Part shown: one piece after another, positions 41,234-49,757 of the stretch
How the letters are laid out: each line of letters opens with the position of its first letter
Numbering within the stretch: the stretch's first letter is position 1
Source: a virus
Strand: one strand, 5' to 3'
Virus record (IMG/VR): IMGVR_UViG_3300018080_000031
Span: 1 to 51,418 of that record
Length of the DNA stretch: 51,418 bases
The notes under the pieces: model-generated
The model's input: the letters and a program-made list of their open reading frames with translations, nothing else
What the model was told of the DNA's origin: nothing
Databases searched by the model: none
Position numbers and translations under genes: made by a program

Positions 41234-43717
41234 TTACCAACAAATTTCTGATTCCAGTCTTAATTCTCTTGAAATTATTGACATGAATATGAGATCATCT
41301 AAGATCAAAGAATCTGCTTTTAACTCTGTCATAATACGTGAAGTGAGGTATCTTTCACATATTGGTCCTGGTGTTGTTGTAGTAGTTGTAGTGGTAGTAG
41401 TTGTTGTTGTACTGGTTGTTGTGGTAGTTGTCGTAGTAGTTGTAGTTGTGGTTGTGGTTGTGGTTGTTGTACTTGTTGTAGTCGGACCTGCAGTTGTTGT
41501 TGTAGTTGTAGTCGTAGTTGTAGGTCCTGCAGTGGTAGTCGTTGTAGTTGTAGTCGTAGGTCCAGCTGTGGTTGTAGTAGTTGTTGTAGTGGTCGTTGGT
41601 GCTGCTGTTGTGGTAGTGGGAGCAACAGTGGTTGTAGTAGTGGTGGTAGTAGTTGTAGTAGGTGCTAAGGTTGTAGTTGTCGTCGTTGTCGTGGTAGTCG
41701 TAGGAGCTAATGTTGTAGTCGTAGTAGTTGTAGTCGTTGTAGGAGCAAGCGTAGTTGTAGTAGTACTTGTTGTAGTACTAGTTGTTGTGGTAGTTGTAGT
41801 TGTCGTACTTGTTGTAGTAGACGTAGTCGTTGTTGATGTAGTCGTTGTTGTAGTTGTAGTAGACGTTGTGGTACTAGTTGTCGTTGTAGTAGTTGTCGTA
41901 CTTGTCGTACTTGTAGTGGTTGTAGTAGATGTAGTAGTTGTAGTTGTAGTGCTCGTTGTAGTACTAGTGGTTGTAGTAGTCGTCGTAGTACTAGTCGTGG
42001 TACTCGTAGTAGTTGTGGTTGTCGTGGTACTTGTAGTTGTAGATGTTGTCGTTGTAGTGGTAGTAGTACTAGTAGTTGTACTGGTAGTAGTCGTAGTGGT
42101 TGTTGTACTGGTTGTAGTACTAGTCGTTGTCGTTGTAGTGGTTGTACTTGTAGTAGTGGACGTTGTTGTAGTCGTTGTTGTCGTCGTAGTTGGAGCAACA
42201 GTTGTAGTTGTAGTTGTTGTCGGCGCAGCTGTGGTCGTTGTAGTAGTCGGAGCAGCGGTAGTTGTTGTAGTGGTGGTGGAGCCAGCCGCCTCTATATGAC
42301 TTGCCCCAATCCAGAACGGTGTGCCGTTATCCCTTGCCGTTCCTGCGATGTCTTCAGTTACGCCAGAACCGTAAAGGTTGTCGCCGTCATTGACTATTTC
42401 AAGATTTGTAGAATCTCCATCAGGGTCTAAACGGTAATCATTTGAACCATAATTTTCAAAGACTGAGTTTGTATGAACGTCTGTATCATCGTAATCTTCG
42501 TCTGGACTCGTGCCATCTTCAGAGATATTTTTGGCATGGGTATCCCAATAACTTGTATTTGTATAACCTGTTGAATTGCCTTGGCATAAATTATTTTTTA
42601 AAACATTTGTGCCACTGTCCCTATTATTTGCAATTCCTATCGAACAACCAATAACAGTGTTATTGTAAACATTCAAATCCCCATAATTATATTTTTCAAT
42701 TCCTTCTTTTGACGATATCCCATAGACAACACAATTTCTCACTGTTGCGTTGTATGAATCTGTCCGAATAGCTATCCCAGTCTCGCTATTGCTATCACCA
42801 TATACTAATAACCTATCAATTAGTATGCTATTGCCGCTGCCAGCGTCAGTGGCATCAACCCCAAAATTATCTGTACCTCTGGTGTCTAATGCAAGATTGG
42901 TGACTGCAACATAATCCATTTGACCTTGTGTTGCAGCATTAAGAGATATTTTATTATATGTTCCATAATTTATTCTTGCACCATTTCCATAGGCCCCGCC
43001 ATCATGTTCATCTCCTGGATATGCTGTGATTAATAGAAGGTGTGAATTTGTTGTGTCTATATCAAATGTAACAACAGATGATATTGATGTTTCTTCGCTT
43101 TTGTGTTGTAACGTCAGATTACCTATCAACTGTGCATCAACATTTAATTCTGCGTCTGCCAAATCCGTAGCATCACAACCAGCCGCTCCAATAGTATACT
43201 CACCACTTGTCCAAGACGCCTTTCTATCAAAAAACTCATGATCTTTTCTTACTGCAAGATCCTCATGTAATAAGTAAGTCGTAAAATCTCTATCCTGATA
43301 AATATATGGTGATACTTTTTCATAATCGAAAAGCGTTTCAAAGTGGGTCTGTGTTATCCAATTTTTGTCAAGCCAATCCTTTAAATCAATAAACCAATCC
43401 CTGACCCGTTCTGTTTTTGTTTCTTCATTATAACCAATGTCCCAGGGATAACGCCCTTTATCGTCTGTTACATATAGATATTTTTTTAGTGCATAGACAG
43501 AAGGTTTTGTAGATTTCCAATCTTCCCTTGATGATGTAGTCCCCCTAATTTTCCAGTAATCATGAGGGGTTTGAATAACACAACGATGCGGGTTTGGACT
43601 TCCGTCATAGTATCCATCAGGACGGATATCAGCGACTTGAAAATTAGTCCAATATTTTAACCGTTCTGCTAAGTCGGCAGAGGGCTTTTTGTTACCTATT
43701 TTGATTGATATTTGCAT
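41234..43717 (-). CDS. Beta-helix fibre/adhesin with a ~300-residue Thr-rich tract (827 aa)
   Basis: Residues 1-190 are a mixed N-terminal domain. Residues 200-475 form a right-handed beta-helix (TVRNCVVYGISSKEG, LNVYNNTVIGCSIG). Residues 480-782 are almost only Thr with sparse Ser, Ala, Pro and Val, like a mucin. A short tail ends in LRLESEICW. The tract would be extended and is a good O-glycosylation target; the GT2 gene lies two genes downstream. The Thr repeat is encoded by mixed ACN codons, not by pure triplet repetition, which suggests selection for the protein sequence. It has no signal peptide, unlike the neighbouring beta-helix proteins. Confidence 0.85.
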   Translation of the reverse strand: MQISIKIGNKKPSADLAERLKYWTNFQVADIRPDGYYDGSPNPHRCVIQTPHDYWKIRGTTSSREDWKSTKPSVYALKKYLYVTDDKGRYPWDIGYNEETKTERVRDWFIDLKDWLDKNWITQTHFETLFDYEKVSPYIYQDRDFTTYLLHEDLAVRKDHEFFDRKASWTSGEYTIGAAGCDATDLADAELNVDAQLIGNLTLQHKSEETSISSVVTFDIDTTNSHLLLITAYPGDEHDGGAYGNGARINYGTYNKISLNAATQGQMDYVAVTNLALDTRGTDNFGVDATDAGSGNSILIDRLLVYGDSNSETGIAIRTDSYNATVRNCVVYGISSKEGIEKYNYGDLNVYNNTVIGCSIGIANNRDSGTNVLKNNLCQGNSTGYTNTSYWDTHAKNISEDGTSPDEDYDDTDVHTNSVFENYGSNDYRLDPDGDSTNLEIVNDGDNLYGSGVTEDIAGTARDNGTPFWIGASHIEAAGSTTTTTTTAAPTTTTTTAAPTTTTTTTVAPTTTTTTTTTTSTTTSTTTTTTTTSTTTSTTTTTTTTSTTTSTTTTTTTTSTTTSTTTTTTTTSTTTSTTTTTTTTSTTTSTTTTTTTSTTTTTSTTSTTTTTTTTSTTTSTTTTTTTTSTTTTSTTTSTTTTTTTTTSTTTSTTTTTLAPTTTTTTTTTTLAPTTTTTTTTTTTLAPTTTTTTTTTTTVAPTTTTAAPTTTTTTTTTTAGPTTTTTTTTTAGPTTTTTTTTTTAGPTTTSTTTTTTTTTTTTTTTTTTTSTTTTTTTTTTTTTPGPICERYLTSRIMTELKADSLILDDLIFMSIISRELRLESEICW
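41371..42279 (-). repeat. Thr-codon low-complexity tract
   Basis: About 909 bases of degenerate ACN codons in the sense strand with occasional Pro, Ala, Ser, Gly, Val and Leu codons. Longer blocks repeat at the protein level (Thr8-Ser-Thr3-Ser), so unequal recombination may change its length. Confidence 0.9.
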
Positions 43718-44125
43718 CTACTGCCAACCACTCCAATCAAAATTTGTATTTGATTTGCTTACTACAATATCCTCGGTTATTCTTGTCCTTATTTCTGGTG
43801 AATTATCATATAGAATAATATTTGAAGTAAGTTCTTTATATTTATTCCAATCTCTTTGTTCTTCTGGAGTATTTCTAAATTTATCCATAAAATTAGAAAG
43901 CCTGTAAATATCTGGGGATTTATTTAAATCCGATTTTTGCGCTTCAATCATTACATCATATGAACGACCCCTGGTAATCCGTTTTGCGCTTATTTGACAA
44001 TATGGGCATTCATAGATAGAAATATCTTGTGAATCATCTAAATCTACTTCTCGTTCCCACAATCCCCATTCATCTTCTGGTGCCGTAATAAAACCACAAT
44101 ATTTACATTTAACTATTGTTTTCAT
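43718..44125 (-). CDS. Zinc-finger-like protein (135 aa), unknown function
   Basis: Two CxxC pairs (CKYC near residue 8, CPYC near 39) form a likely zinc ribbon, followed by a charged helical part. GGAG lies eight bases before the ATG, and the stop touches the start of the Thr-rich fibre gene. Its role is unknown; it could be a chaperone or adaptor for the fibre. Confidence 0.7.
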   Translation of the reverse strand: MKTIVKCKYCGFITAPEDEWGLWEREVDLDDSQDISIYECPYCQISAKRITRGRSYDVMIEAQKSDLNKSPDIYRLSNFMDKFRNTPEEQRDWNKYKELTSNIILYDNSPEIRTRITEDIVVSKSNTNFDWSGWQ

Positions 44126-44237
44126 ATTGTTTACTCCATGCCCTATGCCACCAAGGGCTATTCACATATCCAAGGTGAATGTTTATTATTCTGCCGAAAA
44201 CCCAAAGCCAGAAGGACTGCCAGGTAAGTCGGCAATA
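44126..44237 (-). other. 112-bp gap with an orphan coding-like frame
   Basis: There is no clear start codon here. The frame that continues after the stop of the gene at 44262, through palindrome copy 17, reads as a convincing membrane-type peptide (SFWLWVFGRIINIHLGYV, then NSPWWHRAWSKQYE) and ends at 44094 in the next gene's start region. It may be a decayed gene or a short gene with an unusual start. Confidence 0.35.
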
Positions 44238-44262
44238 AGATCGTTTAATAATTAAACGGTCT
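44238..44262 (-). repeat. Dispersed palindrome copy 17
   Basis: In transcription sense AGACCGTTTAAT / ATTAAACGATCT. Its first base is the last base of the TGA stop of the gene at 44262. Confidence 0.97.
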
Positions 44263-44621
44263 CATTTTGATTTCAGTTCCTCAAGAGACTTGAGGACTTC
44301 GCTATTTACTTTACGTTGTTCGTGCTTGAATTCTTTTAAGTCTTCCTTGATAGTCTCAAGAGACTGTGTTATTAGTTTTGTGTTAGTTTTGCAGTCAGCT
44401 AGTTTCTCACGGTGCTTTTCGACCTTTTGCTCTATTCTCTTTATCTCCTCGGCCTTTGCAACTTGACGTGAGTCGTAAGCGCCATAGACAAGCATTGCTA
44501 TGATTCCAAGTGCTGTTACGATAACTGCAACAGTTGTTCCTAAATAACCTTTTGAAACTTTAGTGTTTAAGCATTTGATAAGCTCTAATTTACATTTAGG
44601 ATCAGGACATTCATCTATCAT
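44262..44621 (-). CDS. Membrane-anchored coiled-coil protein, possible spanin or lysis accessory (119 aa)
   Basis: One membrane helix (LGTTVAVIVTALGIIAMLVYG, about residues 27-47) is followed by a long charged coiled coil (IKRIEQKVEKHREKLADC, TIKEDLKEFKHEQRKV). This topology fits an inner-membrane spanin or an XhlA-type accessory to the holin. Its start overlaps the terminase stop as ATGA. It is not next to the holin, so the lysis role is uncertain. Confidence 0.6.
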   Translation of the reverse strand: MIDECPDPKCKLELIKCLNTKVSKGYLGTTVAVIVTALGIIAMLVYGAYDSRQVAKAEEIKRIEQKVEKHREKLADCKTNTKLITQSLETIKEDLKEFKHEQRKVNSEVLKSLEELKSK

Positions 44622-46150
44622 GCATATCTCCAGTTTTCAAGTGTAGGTTCGTAGTCAAGTTCTTTGAATTCAGCTTCAATGTCAGCAGGGTCTTCTTTTG
44701 GACTGAAGTAGCGTTCACCGAGTTCTAACATCTCAATGATGTAAGCTAAGCAGTCCATTAAGTCCCAGAGACGAGAACGAGGAAACATTAAGAGTTGTTG
44801 TTCAAGCTTTTTAACAGTCGCACATGCAGCATTATGGTAGATGTAGCCTTGTCGATAATAAGGAACTAGTTCCTTCACACGCAGTTCTTTCTTCATCCCT
44901 CCACGAGCTTTTAGCCAGATGAGTTCGAAGAATTTGCCGGTTTTAAACATCTGGTTTTTAATTGGCTGCTTGATGAATTCGTTGAGGGAAGTTTCCTCGA
45001 TGCCAAGAACTTTGGCATTTAATCTAATTCCCATCCCGAATAAGGCATCATAAATCTCGTCAGGATACATCTTTTCGGAAATTGCATCTCGGACGTAAAG
45101 TCGAGCGCTGTTCAAGTCTATGCCCACGCCTACTATGGCTGATTCAGCTGAGTGAATCTTGACTGTCTTAGCAGGGTCAAGGATTACTACAGTTTCTACA
45201 TTTTGATCAGATTGCACATCAGGTTCTGACTTCTTTATATCAAACTCGCTGACTGAATTTTCTATTGGTTTATTGTAATATCTAAAATAACCTTGTTGGA
45301 AAGCAGAGTCTTTAGTTGAAATTGGAAGGTTTCGTAGTTCGCGGAAAAAGACGTCGGTCTGTCCAGATGCCTGATGTTCTTCCCATTCCTTCATTATTTC
45401 TTCATCAGACATGAAGATTGGCGCTGTTGAATGAAAGTCGTCGTCGCAAGCTTCTAGGCGGACAGATTTCCATTCTTCAGATTCGAGCAACTTTTGTAAC
45501 ACAGAGTCTTCGTGCTTCAAGGTGTCAATGTAGACGATTTTCCAATTTCTGTGAAGGCGAGGGACTGCTTTGATTACGTCTGCGTAGAGCCACTCGTACC
45601 AAGCTTTTCTTATCTCGTCGTTGCGTATCTTTTCAGGGTCTTCAAGGTCGTCTATTACTATTAAACCAGGTCGATCATTCTTGAATAAAACACCACGAAC
45701 TTGCTGACCTGCTCCACGTGGCCAGACAAGTGTGTCATAAGCAACCCATGCTTTTTTGCTAAACACTTCATCAAATTCATTATTACCTACACTTCGTGTT
45801 CTGAAGTCGCCGAAGAAGTGTTTGATCATTCTGTTGGTTACAAGTTCTCGGCGCAGATTTTCAGTTTGAAGTGAAGCTGCATCGTGAGATTTGTTAATGT
45901 AGCAAATAAATCCTGTGTGACGAAATAAGATGTAACGAGCCATTAAAGCAAGGGCGACGATAGAAGTCTTACCCCAACCTCGAGGTGCAGCAATAGCTAC
46001 TTTATTATCAGGACCATCGATTAGGTCAAAGATCTTCCCATGAATGTTCTTGGCGAAAGGTGCGTAGAAACGTTCAGGGAAGAAGGTTTTAGCCATTACT
46101 TCCGTGTCGATGGAGCTAAGAGATAATATTTGTTCTGTGGTTTTGTCCAT
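44618..46150 (-). CDS. terL: Terminase large subunit
   Basis: This 510-residue packaging motor has Walker A APRGWGKTS (55-63), Walker B LIVIDDLED (D167, D168) and the nuclease strand VVILDPAKT (D325), with a later acidic pair in DLMDCLAYI. The ATG directly abuts palindrome copy 18 and lacks a Shine-Dalgarno sequence; an internal ATG at 46096 has GGAAG too close to it. M1 keeps the usual spacing to Walker A. The small subunit is probably the HTH protein at 49758. Confidence 0.92.
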   Translation of the reverse strand: MDKTTEQILSLSSIDTEVMAKTFFPERFYAPFAKNIHGKIFDLIDGPDNKVAIAAPRGWGKTSIVALALMARYILFRHTGFICYINKSHDAASLQTENLRRELVTNRMIKHFFGDFRTRSVGNNEFDEVFSKKAWVAYDTLVWPRGAGQQVRGVLFKNDRPGLIVIDDLEDPEKIRNDEIRKAWYEWLYADVIKAVPRLHRNWKIVYIDTLKHEDSVLQKLLESEEWKSVRLEACDDDFHSTAPIFMSDEEIMKEWEEHQASGQTDVFFRELRNLPISTKDSAFQQGYFRYYNKPIENSVSEFDIKKSEPDVQSDQNVETVVILDPAKTVKIHSAESAIVGVGIDLNSARLYVRDAISEKMYPDEIYDALFGMGIRLNAKVLGIEETSLNEFIKQPIKNQMFKTGKFFELIWLKARGGMKKELRVKELVPYYRQGYIYHNAACATVKKLEQQLLMFPRSRLWDLMDCLAYIIEMLELGERYFSPKEDPADIEAEFKELDYEPTLENWRYA

Positions 46151-46175
46151 AGATTGTTTAATAATTAAACGGTCT
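46151..46175 (-). repeat. Dispersed palindrome copy 18
   Basis: In transcription sense AGACCGTTTAAT / ATTAAACAATCT. It exactly fills the space between two genes: its first base is the last A of the upstream TAA stop and its last base precedes the terminase ATG. Confidence 0.98.
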
Positions 46176-48613
46176 TAAGACCCATCTACCTCCACAACAG
46201 TTATTGTTATTAGAATCTCATTAGATCCATCTGGAAGAAGCCCAGCTGCAGTTTGGTATACAGAACCGAACTTGTTAAACGCAACAACGTGTTCTTGCCA
46301 GTACATTACAGAAGTATCACCAGTCCAATCTGTTGAATCTATTGTAACAGTATCTGCAGTACCTGATGCTACACCTCCATAGGCAACCTTAGCCGTAACA
46401 TCCCCAGCAGTGATAGCAGCATGCGCTCTAGCTGATATAGCCCAAACATACACATCCTTTCCATTAACGTACCAAGGCTGCTCTGTTTCAGTGTCTCTTA
46501 AAGCATTGGTATCGACAGCTACATTTGCAGCCACGTCTTTTATATAAAAGGAATATTCATGCTTTGGCCAGCTCGTTTCACCTGTTATATGATCTGCATT
46601 GCTGAAGTAGTAATTGGCAGTTACTATGTCTCTGAAGTAATTTTGACCTAGATAAAGTCCATCAACGTCATGAGATGCATCGACTCCACTGCAGGAAATT
46701 CCGTAGTTTCCATCGGACATGAAATTTCCTTTTATTATCAAGTCGTCTACGAAAGATCCTACACCAGACCCATTAACACCAGTTGAAATACAGTGGAAAG
46801 CAGCGGCAGTGTCTCTTATTTGATTATTAAAGATTGATACTTCTGTGACATTAATAGCATATATCCCATGAGATGTAGTTGTATCGATTATATTACCGTC
46901 TATGGTAATCTGGGACGAGTGAGTAACATCGGTTGAGTCACCATCAACTCTTATACCGTAGCCTACAACATCATAAATGTTATTTCCTTTTATTACTACA
47001 TTCTCTACATTAGCTGTAATATCGACTGCAGCACTAGCACCAGTTCCTGGATCATCATCTGTGTCATTTATAACGTTACCTATTATGTTAATGTTTCTTT
47101 GTCTGTTCTGCAAAAAGGTAGAATACACCGCTATCGGAGATCCATCACAACCTTCTATTACATTACCTACTATGTTTCCAAAACTAGAGCCAGATGAAGC
47201 GTAGATAGCGTGCCGACCTACACCATTAAATATATTATTGGTTAGATCAAATCTCGTATTATCAGTGTCGCATAAGATACCATAACCTAATGTATTGTCG
47301 TCTTTGTAAGGGATGTCGAAGAAGAAATTGTTTGTGGATATAAAGTCGTCAGAGTCATGGAATTGAAGGGCTATTGTAGATTTGGAGAAGGAACAGTCTT
47401 GAACTATTGAATTTGTACTATCTTCAAAGTAGACAAGGCGTTCCTCGGTAGTGTCGTCGTCCGAGCCAATGAAAGATATGTCATTAATCTCTACATTGCT
47501 TTCAGTATCTACATGGACTGCATTGATTCCAGCCGTTGTAATCTGTATTACCGATACGTCTCTTCCAAGACCTCTAAGGGCCATGTTTGAGTCTAAGAGA
47601 ATTTCGGCGTCTACGTTGTAAGTTTTAGCCCCAAGCTGCACAATACCAGAGGTTCCAACTGCATCAACAGCATTGTTTATTTGAACATCATCAGCCGTTC
47701 CATCTATACCCCACCACTCAGGGAGAGCTACTTTATGATATGTAAGATTAGCTACACCAGTTCCAGCTAGATTAAATATCTGATATTCCCCTGCAATGAC
47801 CTCTGATTGAAGAGTTAAAACATGGCCTGTTTCAATAGTTATAAGGCAGCCTTTTTTAACTTCCAATGCTTGATAAGCATCGAGAGTTGTGTCAAATTCT
47901 ACTGTCTCTGGTTGATCAACGTAGATGGTGAGATTTACATCTTCATCTGCGGTAAAATTTACGGCTGAACGAATACGGTTGAACCAAGATGTGTGAACTA
48001 TCGAACCCGCAAGAAAATCAAAGTCATTTGCGCCAGAGAAGATTTGGTAAGTTCCAGCTTCAATCTTTTTTAGGCCATCTAATGTAAACCCTCCATCTGT
48101 TATGATGAAAGGAGATTCCCAACGAAGAGTTACATTATCGCCTACAGTAGCATCTGCAGTGAGTGTTTCAGCACGTGAGATAACCATTGTTAAGGTATCA
48201 TCACTTGTAACATCGAGAGCTTCGTCAAGGTCGTCGAACCAAGCTGAGCGGACTGTAGCACCAACAGGAAAATCAATGTCTCCAGCACCAGAGAAGATTT
48301 CCCGATCACCTGCGTCGATGTCATAGGTTTGTAATGTTAGCTGAGTTGTCACAGCAAGGGAACCGTTAGACATAAATTTTAATCTAACATTAATAGGTAT
48401 TGTTAAAGTACCTACTGCTTCCTCACCAGTGATGATTAAGATTCGCTCATTAGCTCCAATAGCAGTTATAGCATCGTCGATAGTTGTATATGCACGAGTG
48501 TCGACCCACTTACCACCGATACCTGTGACAATTACTAATGGGAAGTATTCGGCAAAAGCAACTACAGCAACGACGAAGATTGCTAAAAGAGATGATAGGA
48601 TAATCTTTTTCAT
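46175..48613 (-). CDS. Exported tailspike-like beta-helix protein (812 aa)
   Basis: A signal peptide (MKKIILSSLLAIFVVAVVAFA) is followed by two or three similar beta segments with the phrase YQIFSGA-x-DFDF-x-G repeated (about 90-300). Next is a pectate-lyase-like right-handed beta-helix, with the usual entry segment PEWWGIDGTADDVQINNAVDA (residues about 303-323), typical of phage tailspikes, and a C-terminal beta domain. GGAG lies nine bases before the ATG, behind palindrome copy 19. The signal peptide on an otherwise tailspike-like protein is unusual. Confidence 0.85.
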   Translation of the reverse strand: MKKIILSSLLAIFVVAVVAFAEYFPLVIVTGIGGKWVDTRAYTTIDDAITAIGANERILIITGEEAVGTLTIPINVRLKFMSNGSLAVTTQLTLQTYDIDAGDREIFSGAGDIDFPVGATVRSAWFDDLDEALDVTSDDTLTMVISRAETLTADATVGDNVTLRWESPFIITDGGFTLDGLKKIEAGTYQIFSGANDFDFLAGSIVHTSWFNRIRSAVNFTADEDVNLTIYVDQPETVEFDTTLDAYQALEVKKGCLITIETGHVLTLQSEVIAGEYQIFNLAGTGVANLTYHKVALPEWWGIDGTADDVQINNAVDAVGTSGIVQLGAKTYNVDAEILLDSNMALRGLGRDVSVIQITTAGINAVHVDTESNVEINDISFIGSDDDTTEERLVYFEDSTNSIVQDCSFSKSTIALQFHDSDDFISTNNFFFDIPYKDDNTLGYGILCDTDNTRFDLTNNIFNGVGRHAIYASSGSSFGNIVGNVIEGCDGSPIAVYSTFLQNRQRNINIIGNVINDTDDDPGTGASAAVDITANVENVVIKGNNIYDVVGYGIRVDGDSTDVTHSSQITIDGNIIDTTTSHGIYAINVTEVSIFNNQIRDTAAAFHCISTGVNGSGVGSFVDDLIIKGNFMSDGNYGISCSGVDASHDVDGLYLGQNYFRDIVTANYYFSNADHITGETSWPKHEYSFYIKDVAANVAVDTNALRDTETEQPWYVNGKDVYVWAISARAHAAITAGDVTAKVAYGGVASGTADTVTIDSTDWTGDTSVMYWQEHVVAFNKFGSVYQTAAGLLPDGSNEILITITVVEVDGS

Positions 48614-48622
48614 TTTGGCTCC

Positions 48623-48647
48623 AGCTCGTTTAATGATTGAACAGTCT
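48623..48647 (-). repeat. Dispersed palindrome copy 19 (most diverged)
   Basis: In transcription sense AGACTGTTCAAT, centre C, ATTAAACGAGCT. It shares its first base with the TAA stop of the holin gene and precedes the GGAG of the spike gene. Confidence 0.85.
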
Positions 48648-48862
48648 TATATTCCATCTGAAGGAGTTCCAGGTGGAAGAGGAGATTGTTTGAGATACAT
48701 AGCAGCTGCAACGATTGCACTTACAAGGGCAACCATTCCAAGTTTGCCTGCGCTGTCCTGCATGTTAAAAGCAATTGGGTCAACTATCATTACTGTAATC
48801 GAGTTCGCTGCCCCACCTATGATCGCGCTGATTAGGCCTTTGGCCCACTTATGCCATTTCAT
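48647..48862 (-). CDS. Putative holin (71 aa)
   Basis: Two membrane helices (GLISAIIGGAANSITVMIV and LGMVALVSAIVAAAMYL) joined by a short polar loop, a basic N-terminus (MKWHKWAKG) and a proline-rich end (SPLPPGTPS). This fits class II holins and resembles many unnamed phage proteins ending in YLKQSPLPP. It sits close to the peptidase and lipoprotein genes. It would open the inner membrane at lysis. Confidence 0.75.
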   Translation of the reverse strand: MKWHKWAKGLISAIIGGAANSITVMIVDPIAFNMQDSAGKLGMVALVSAIVAAAMYLKQSPLPPGTPSDGI

Positions 48863-49020
48863 TTAAAGTACTCCACTGGAGATTTGTCGATGAATAGTTG
48901 ATTGATGTCTTCGACTGTCGGCTCGCCTTTGTCAAAGGCTTTGGAGATAGTGATTACGGCTGTAGGTCCGTAACGAAGAATTGCTTGAGCGATAGCGATT
49001 GTTAATGCAGCACTTTCCAT
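48859..49020 (-). CDS. Small lysis-region protein (53 aa)
   Basis: GGAGGAAAACTAAG precedes the ATG. One weakly hydrophobic helix (ALTIAIAQAILRYGPTAVITI) and a polar tail. Its stop overlaps the holin start as ATGA. Such small proteins accompany holins in several phages, but the role (antiholin or unrelated) is unknown. Confidence 0.7.
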   Translation of the reverse strand: MESAALTIAIAQAILRYGPTAVITISKAFDKGEPTVEDINQLFIDKSPVEYFK

Positions 49021-49021
49021 C

Positions 49022-49396
49022 TTAGTTTTCCTCCTTTAAGATGATAGGTTTTAGGTATTCTAGTAAATCTGCAAGGCGTGCCGAGACATCTGCGGCGGAT
49101 TTGAGGTAAATGTCCTTGTTTTGGTCAGTCGCTAACATTTTATAATTAAGAAGTGCATTAACTGCTTCGTTATGAGTCACCATGTAGACGTTTCCGATCT
49201 TAATTGCTTCTGTTTTTTGCTCTTCGGACATAAGACCTTGTTTGTAAAGGTCTCCGGCGACGTTAAGTGTTGAGTCATAAGTTGCCTTGCTAACTGCTAA
49301 AGTGTCAAAAGACGACTTTATGAAGGAGTTAGCACAGGCAACTAAGGTAAATGTTAAAAAAAGGAGAAATGAAATGTTTCTTATTTTGCTTCTCAT
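49022..49396 (-). CDS. Lipoprotein (124 aa), possible outer-membrane spanin partner
   Basis: The start has a signal sequence ending in a lipobox LVAC (Cys about residue 21), so it should be lipid-anchored after export. The mature protein is helical (VSKATYDSTLNVAGDLYKQG). Its place between endolysin and holin genes suggests a lysis or superinfection-exclusion role. GGGAGG lies just before the ATG, after palindrome copy 20. Confidence 0.75.
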   Translation of the reverse strand: MRSKIRNISFLLFLTFTLVACANSFIKSSFDTLAVSKATYDSTLNVAGDLYKQGLMSEEQKTEAIKIGNVYMVTHNEAVNALLNYKMLATDQNKDIYLKSAADVSARLADLLEYLKPIILKEEN

Positions 49397-49407
49397 GATT
49401 ACCTCCC

Positions 49408-49432
49408 AGATTGTTTAATAATTAAACGGTCT
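49408..49432 (-). repeat. Dispersed palindrome copy 20
   Basis: In transcription sense AGACCGTTTAAT / ATTAAACAATCT. Its first base is the last base of the peptidase TGA stop; the GGGAGG of the lipoprotein gene follows directly. Confidence 0.98.
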
Positions 49433-49710
49433 CATTTCGGATCATACTCACAATGAATATGATTACCTTCATCAACAACATCCCATTGAGGACTTAGTAC
49501 TTGTTTTATTAAGTGAATTTCAATCCCAGGTTGTATATCAAATGCTAAACCTACATAGTGGAGAGACCCAGGACTGTGATTTCCGTCTCGTATAGACGTA
49601 ACATAGAGGTCATGCCCGTGCCCTTCGTACGCATGAGCAACTCGTCCAAGCCCTTTCTGTGCCACTGACTTCAAGCATCCACAAACTCCTTGTTTAATCC
49701 ACAGTGTCAT
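49432..49710 (-). CDS. Peptidase M15-type endolysin (92 aa)
   Basis: The zinc-peptidase pattern of the M15/VanY group is visible: SLHYVGLAFDI (His51, Asp58) and HIHCEY (His84, His86). It is short, so mainly the catalytic core is present. It would cut peptide cross-links in peptidoglycan. It has no signal peptide, so it depends on the holin. The start ATG has only a weak ribosome binding site. Confidence 0.8.
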   Translation of the reverse strand: MTLWIKQGVCGCLKSVAQKGLGRVAHAYEGHGHDLYVTSIRDGNHSPGSLHYVGLAFDIQPGIEIHLIKQVLSPQWDVVDEGNHIHCEYDPK

Positions 49711-49757
49711 TTGTCATCTCATCATTTGGCAAGCCGCCGAGGATTCGCCGGTTGGAC

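Noticed and set aside
41283-42299. Long plus-strand frame of almost pure Val opposite the Thr-rich gene
   Set aside because: It is the complement of the ACN Thr codons (GTN) and has no ribosome binding site; a shadow of the real gene.
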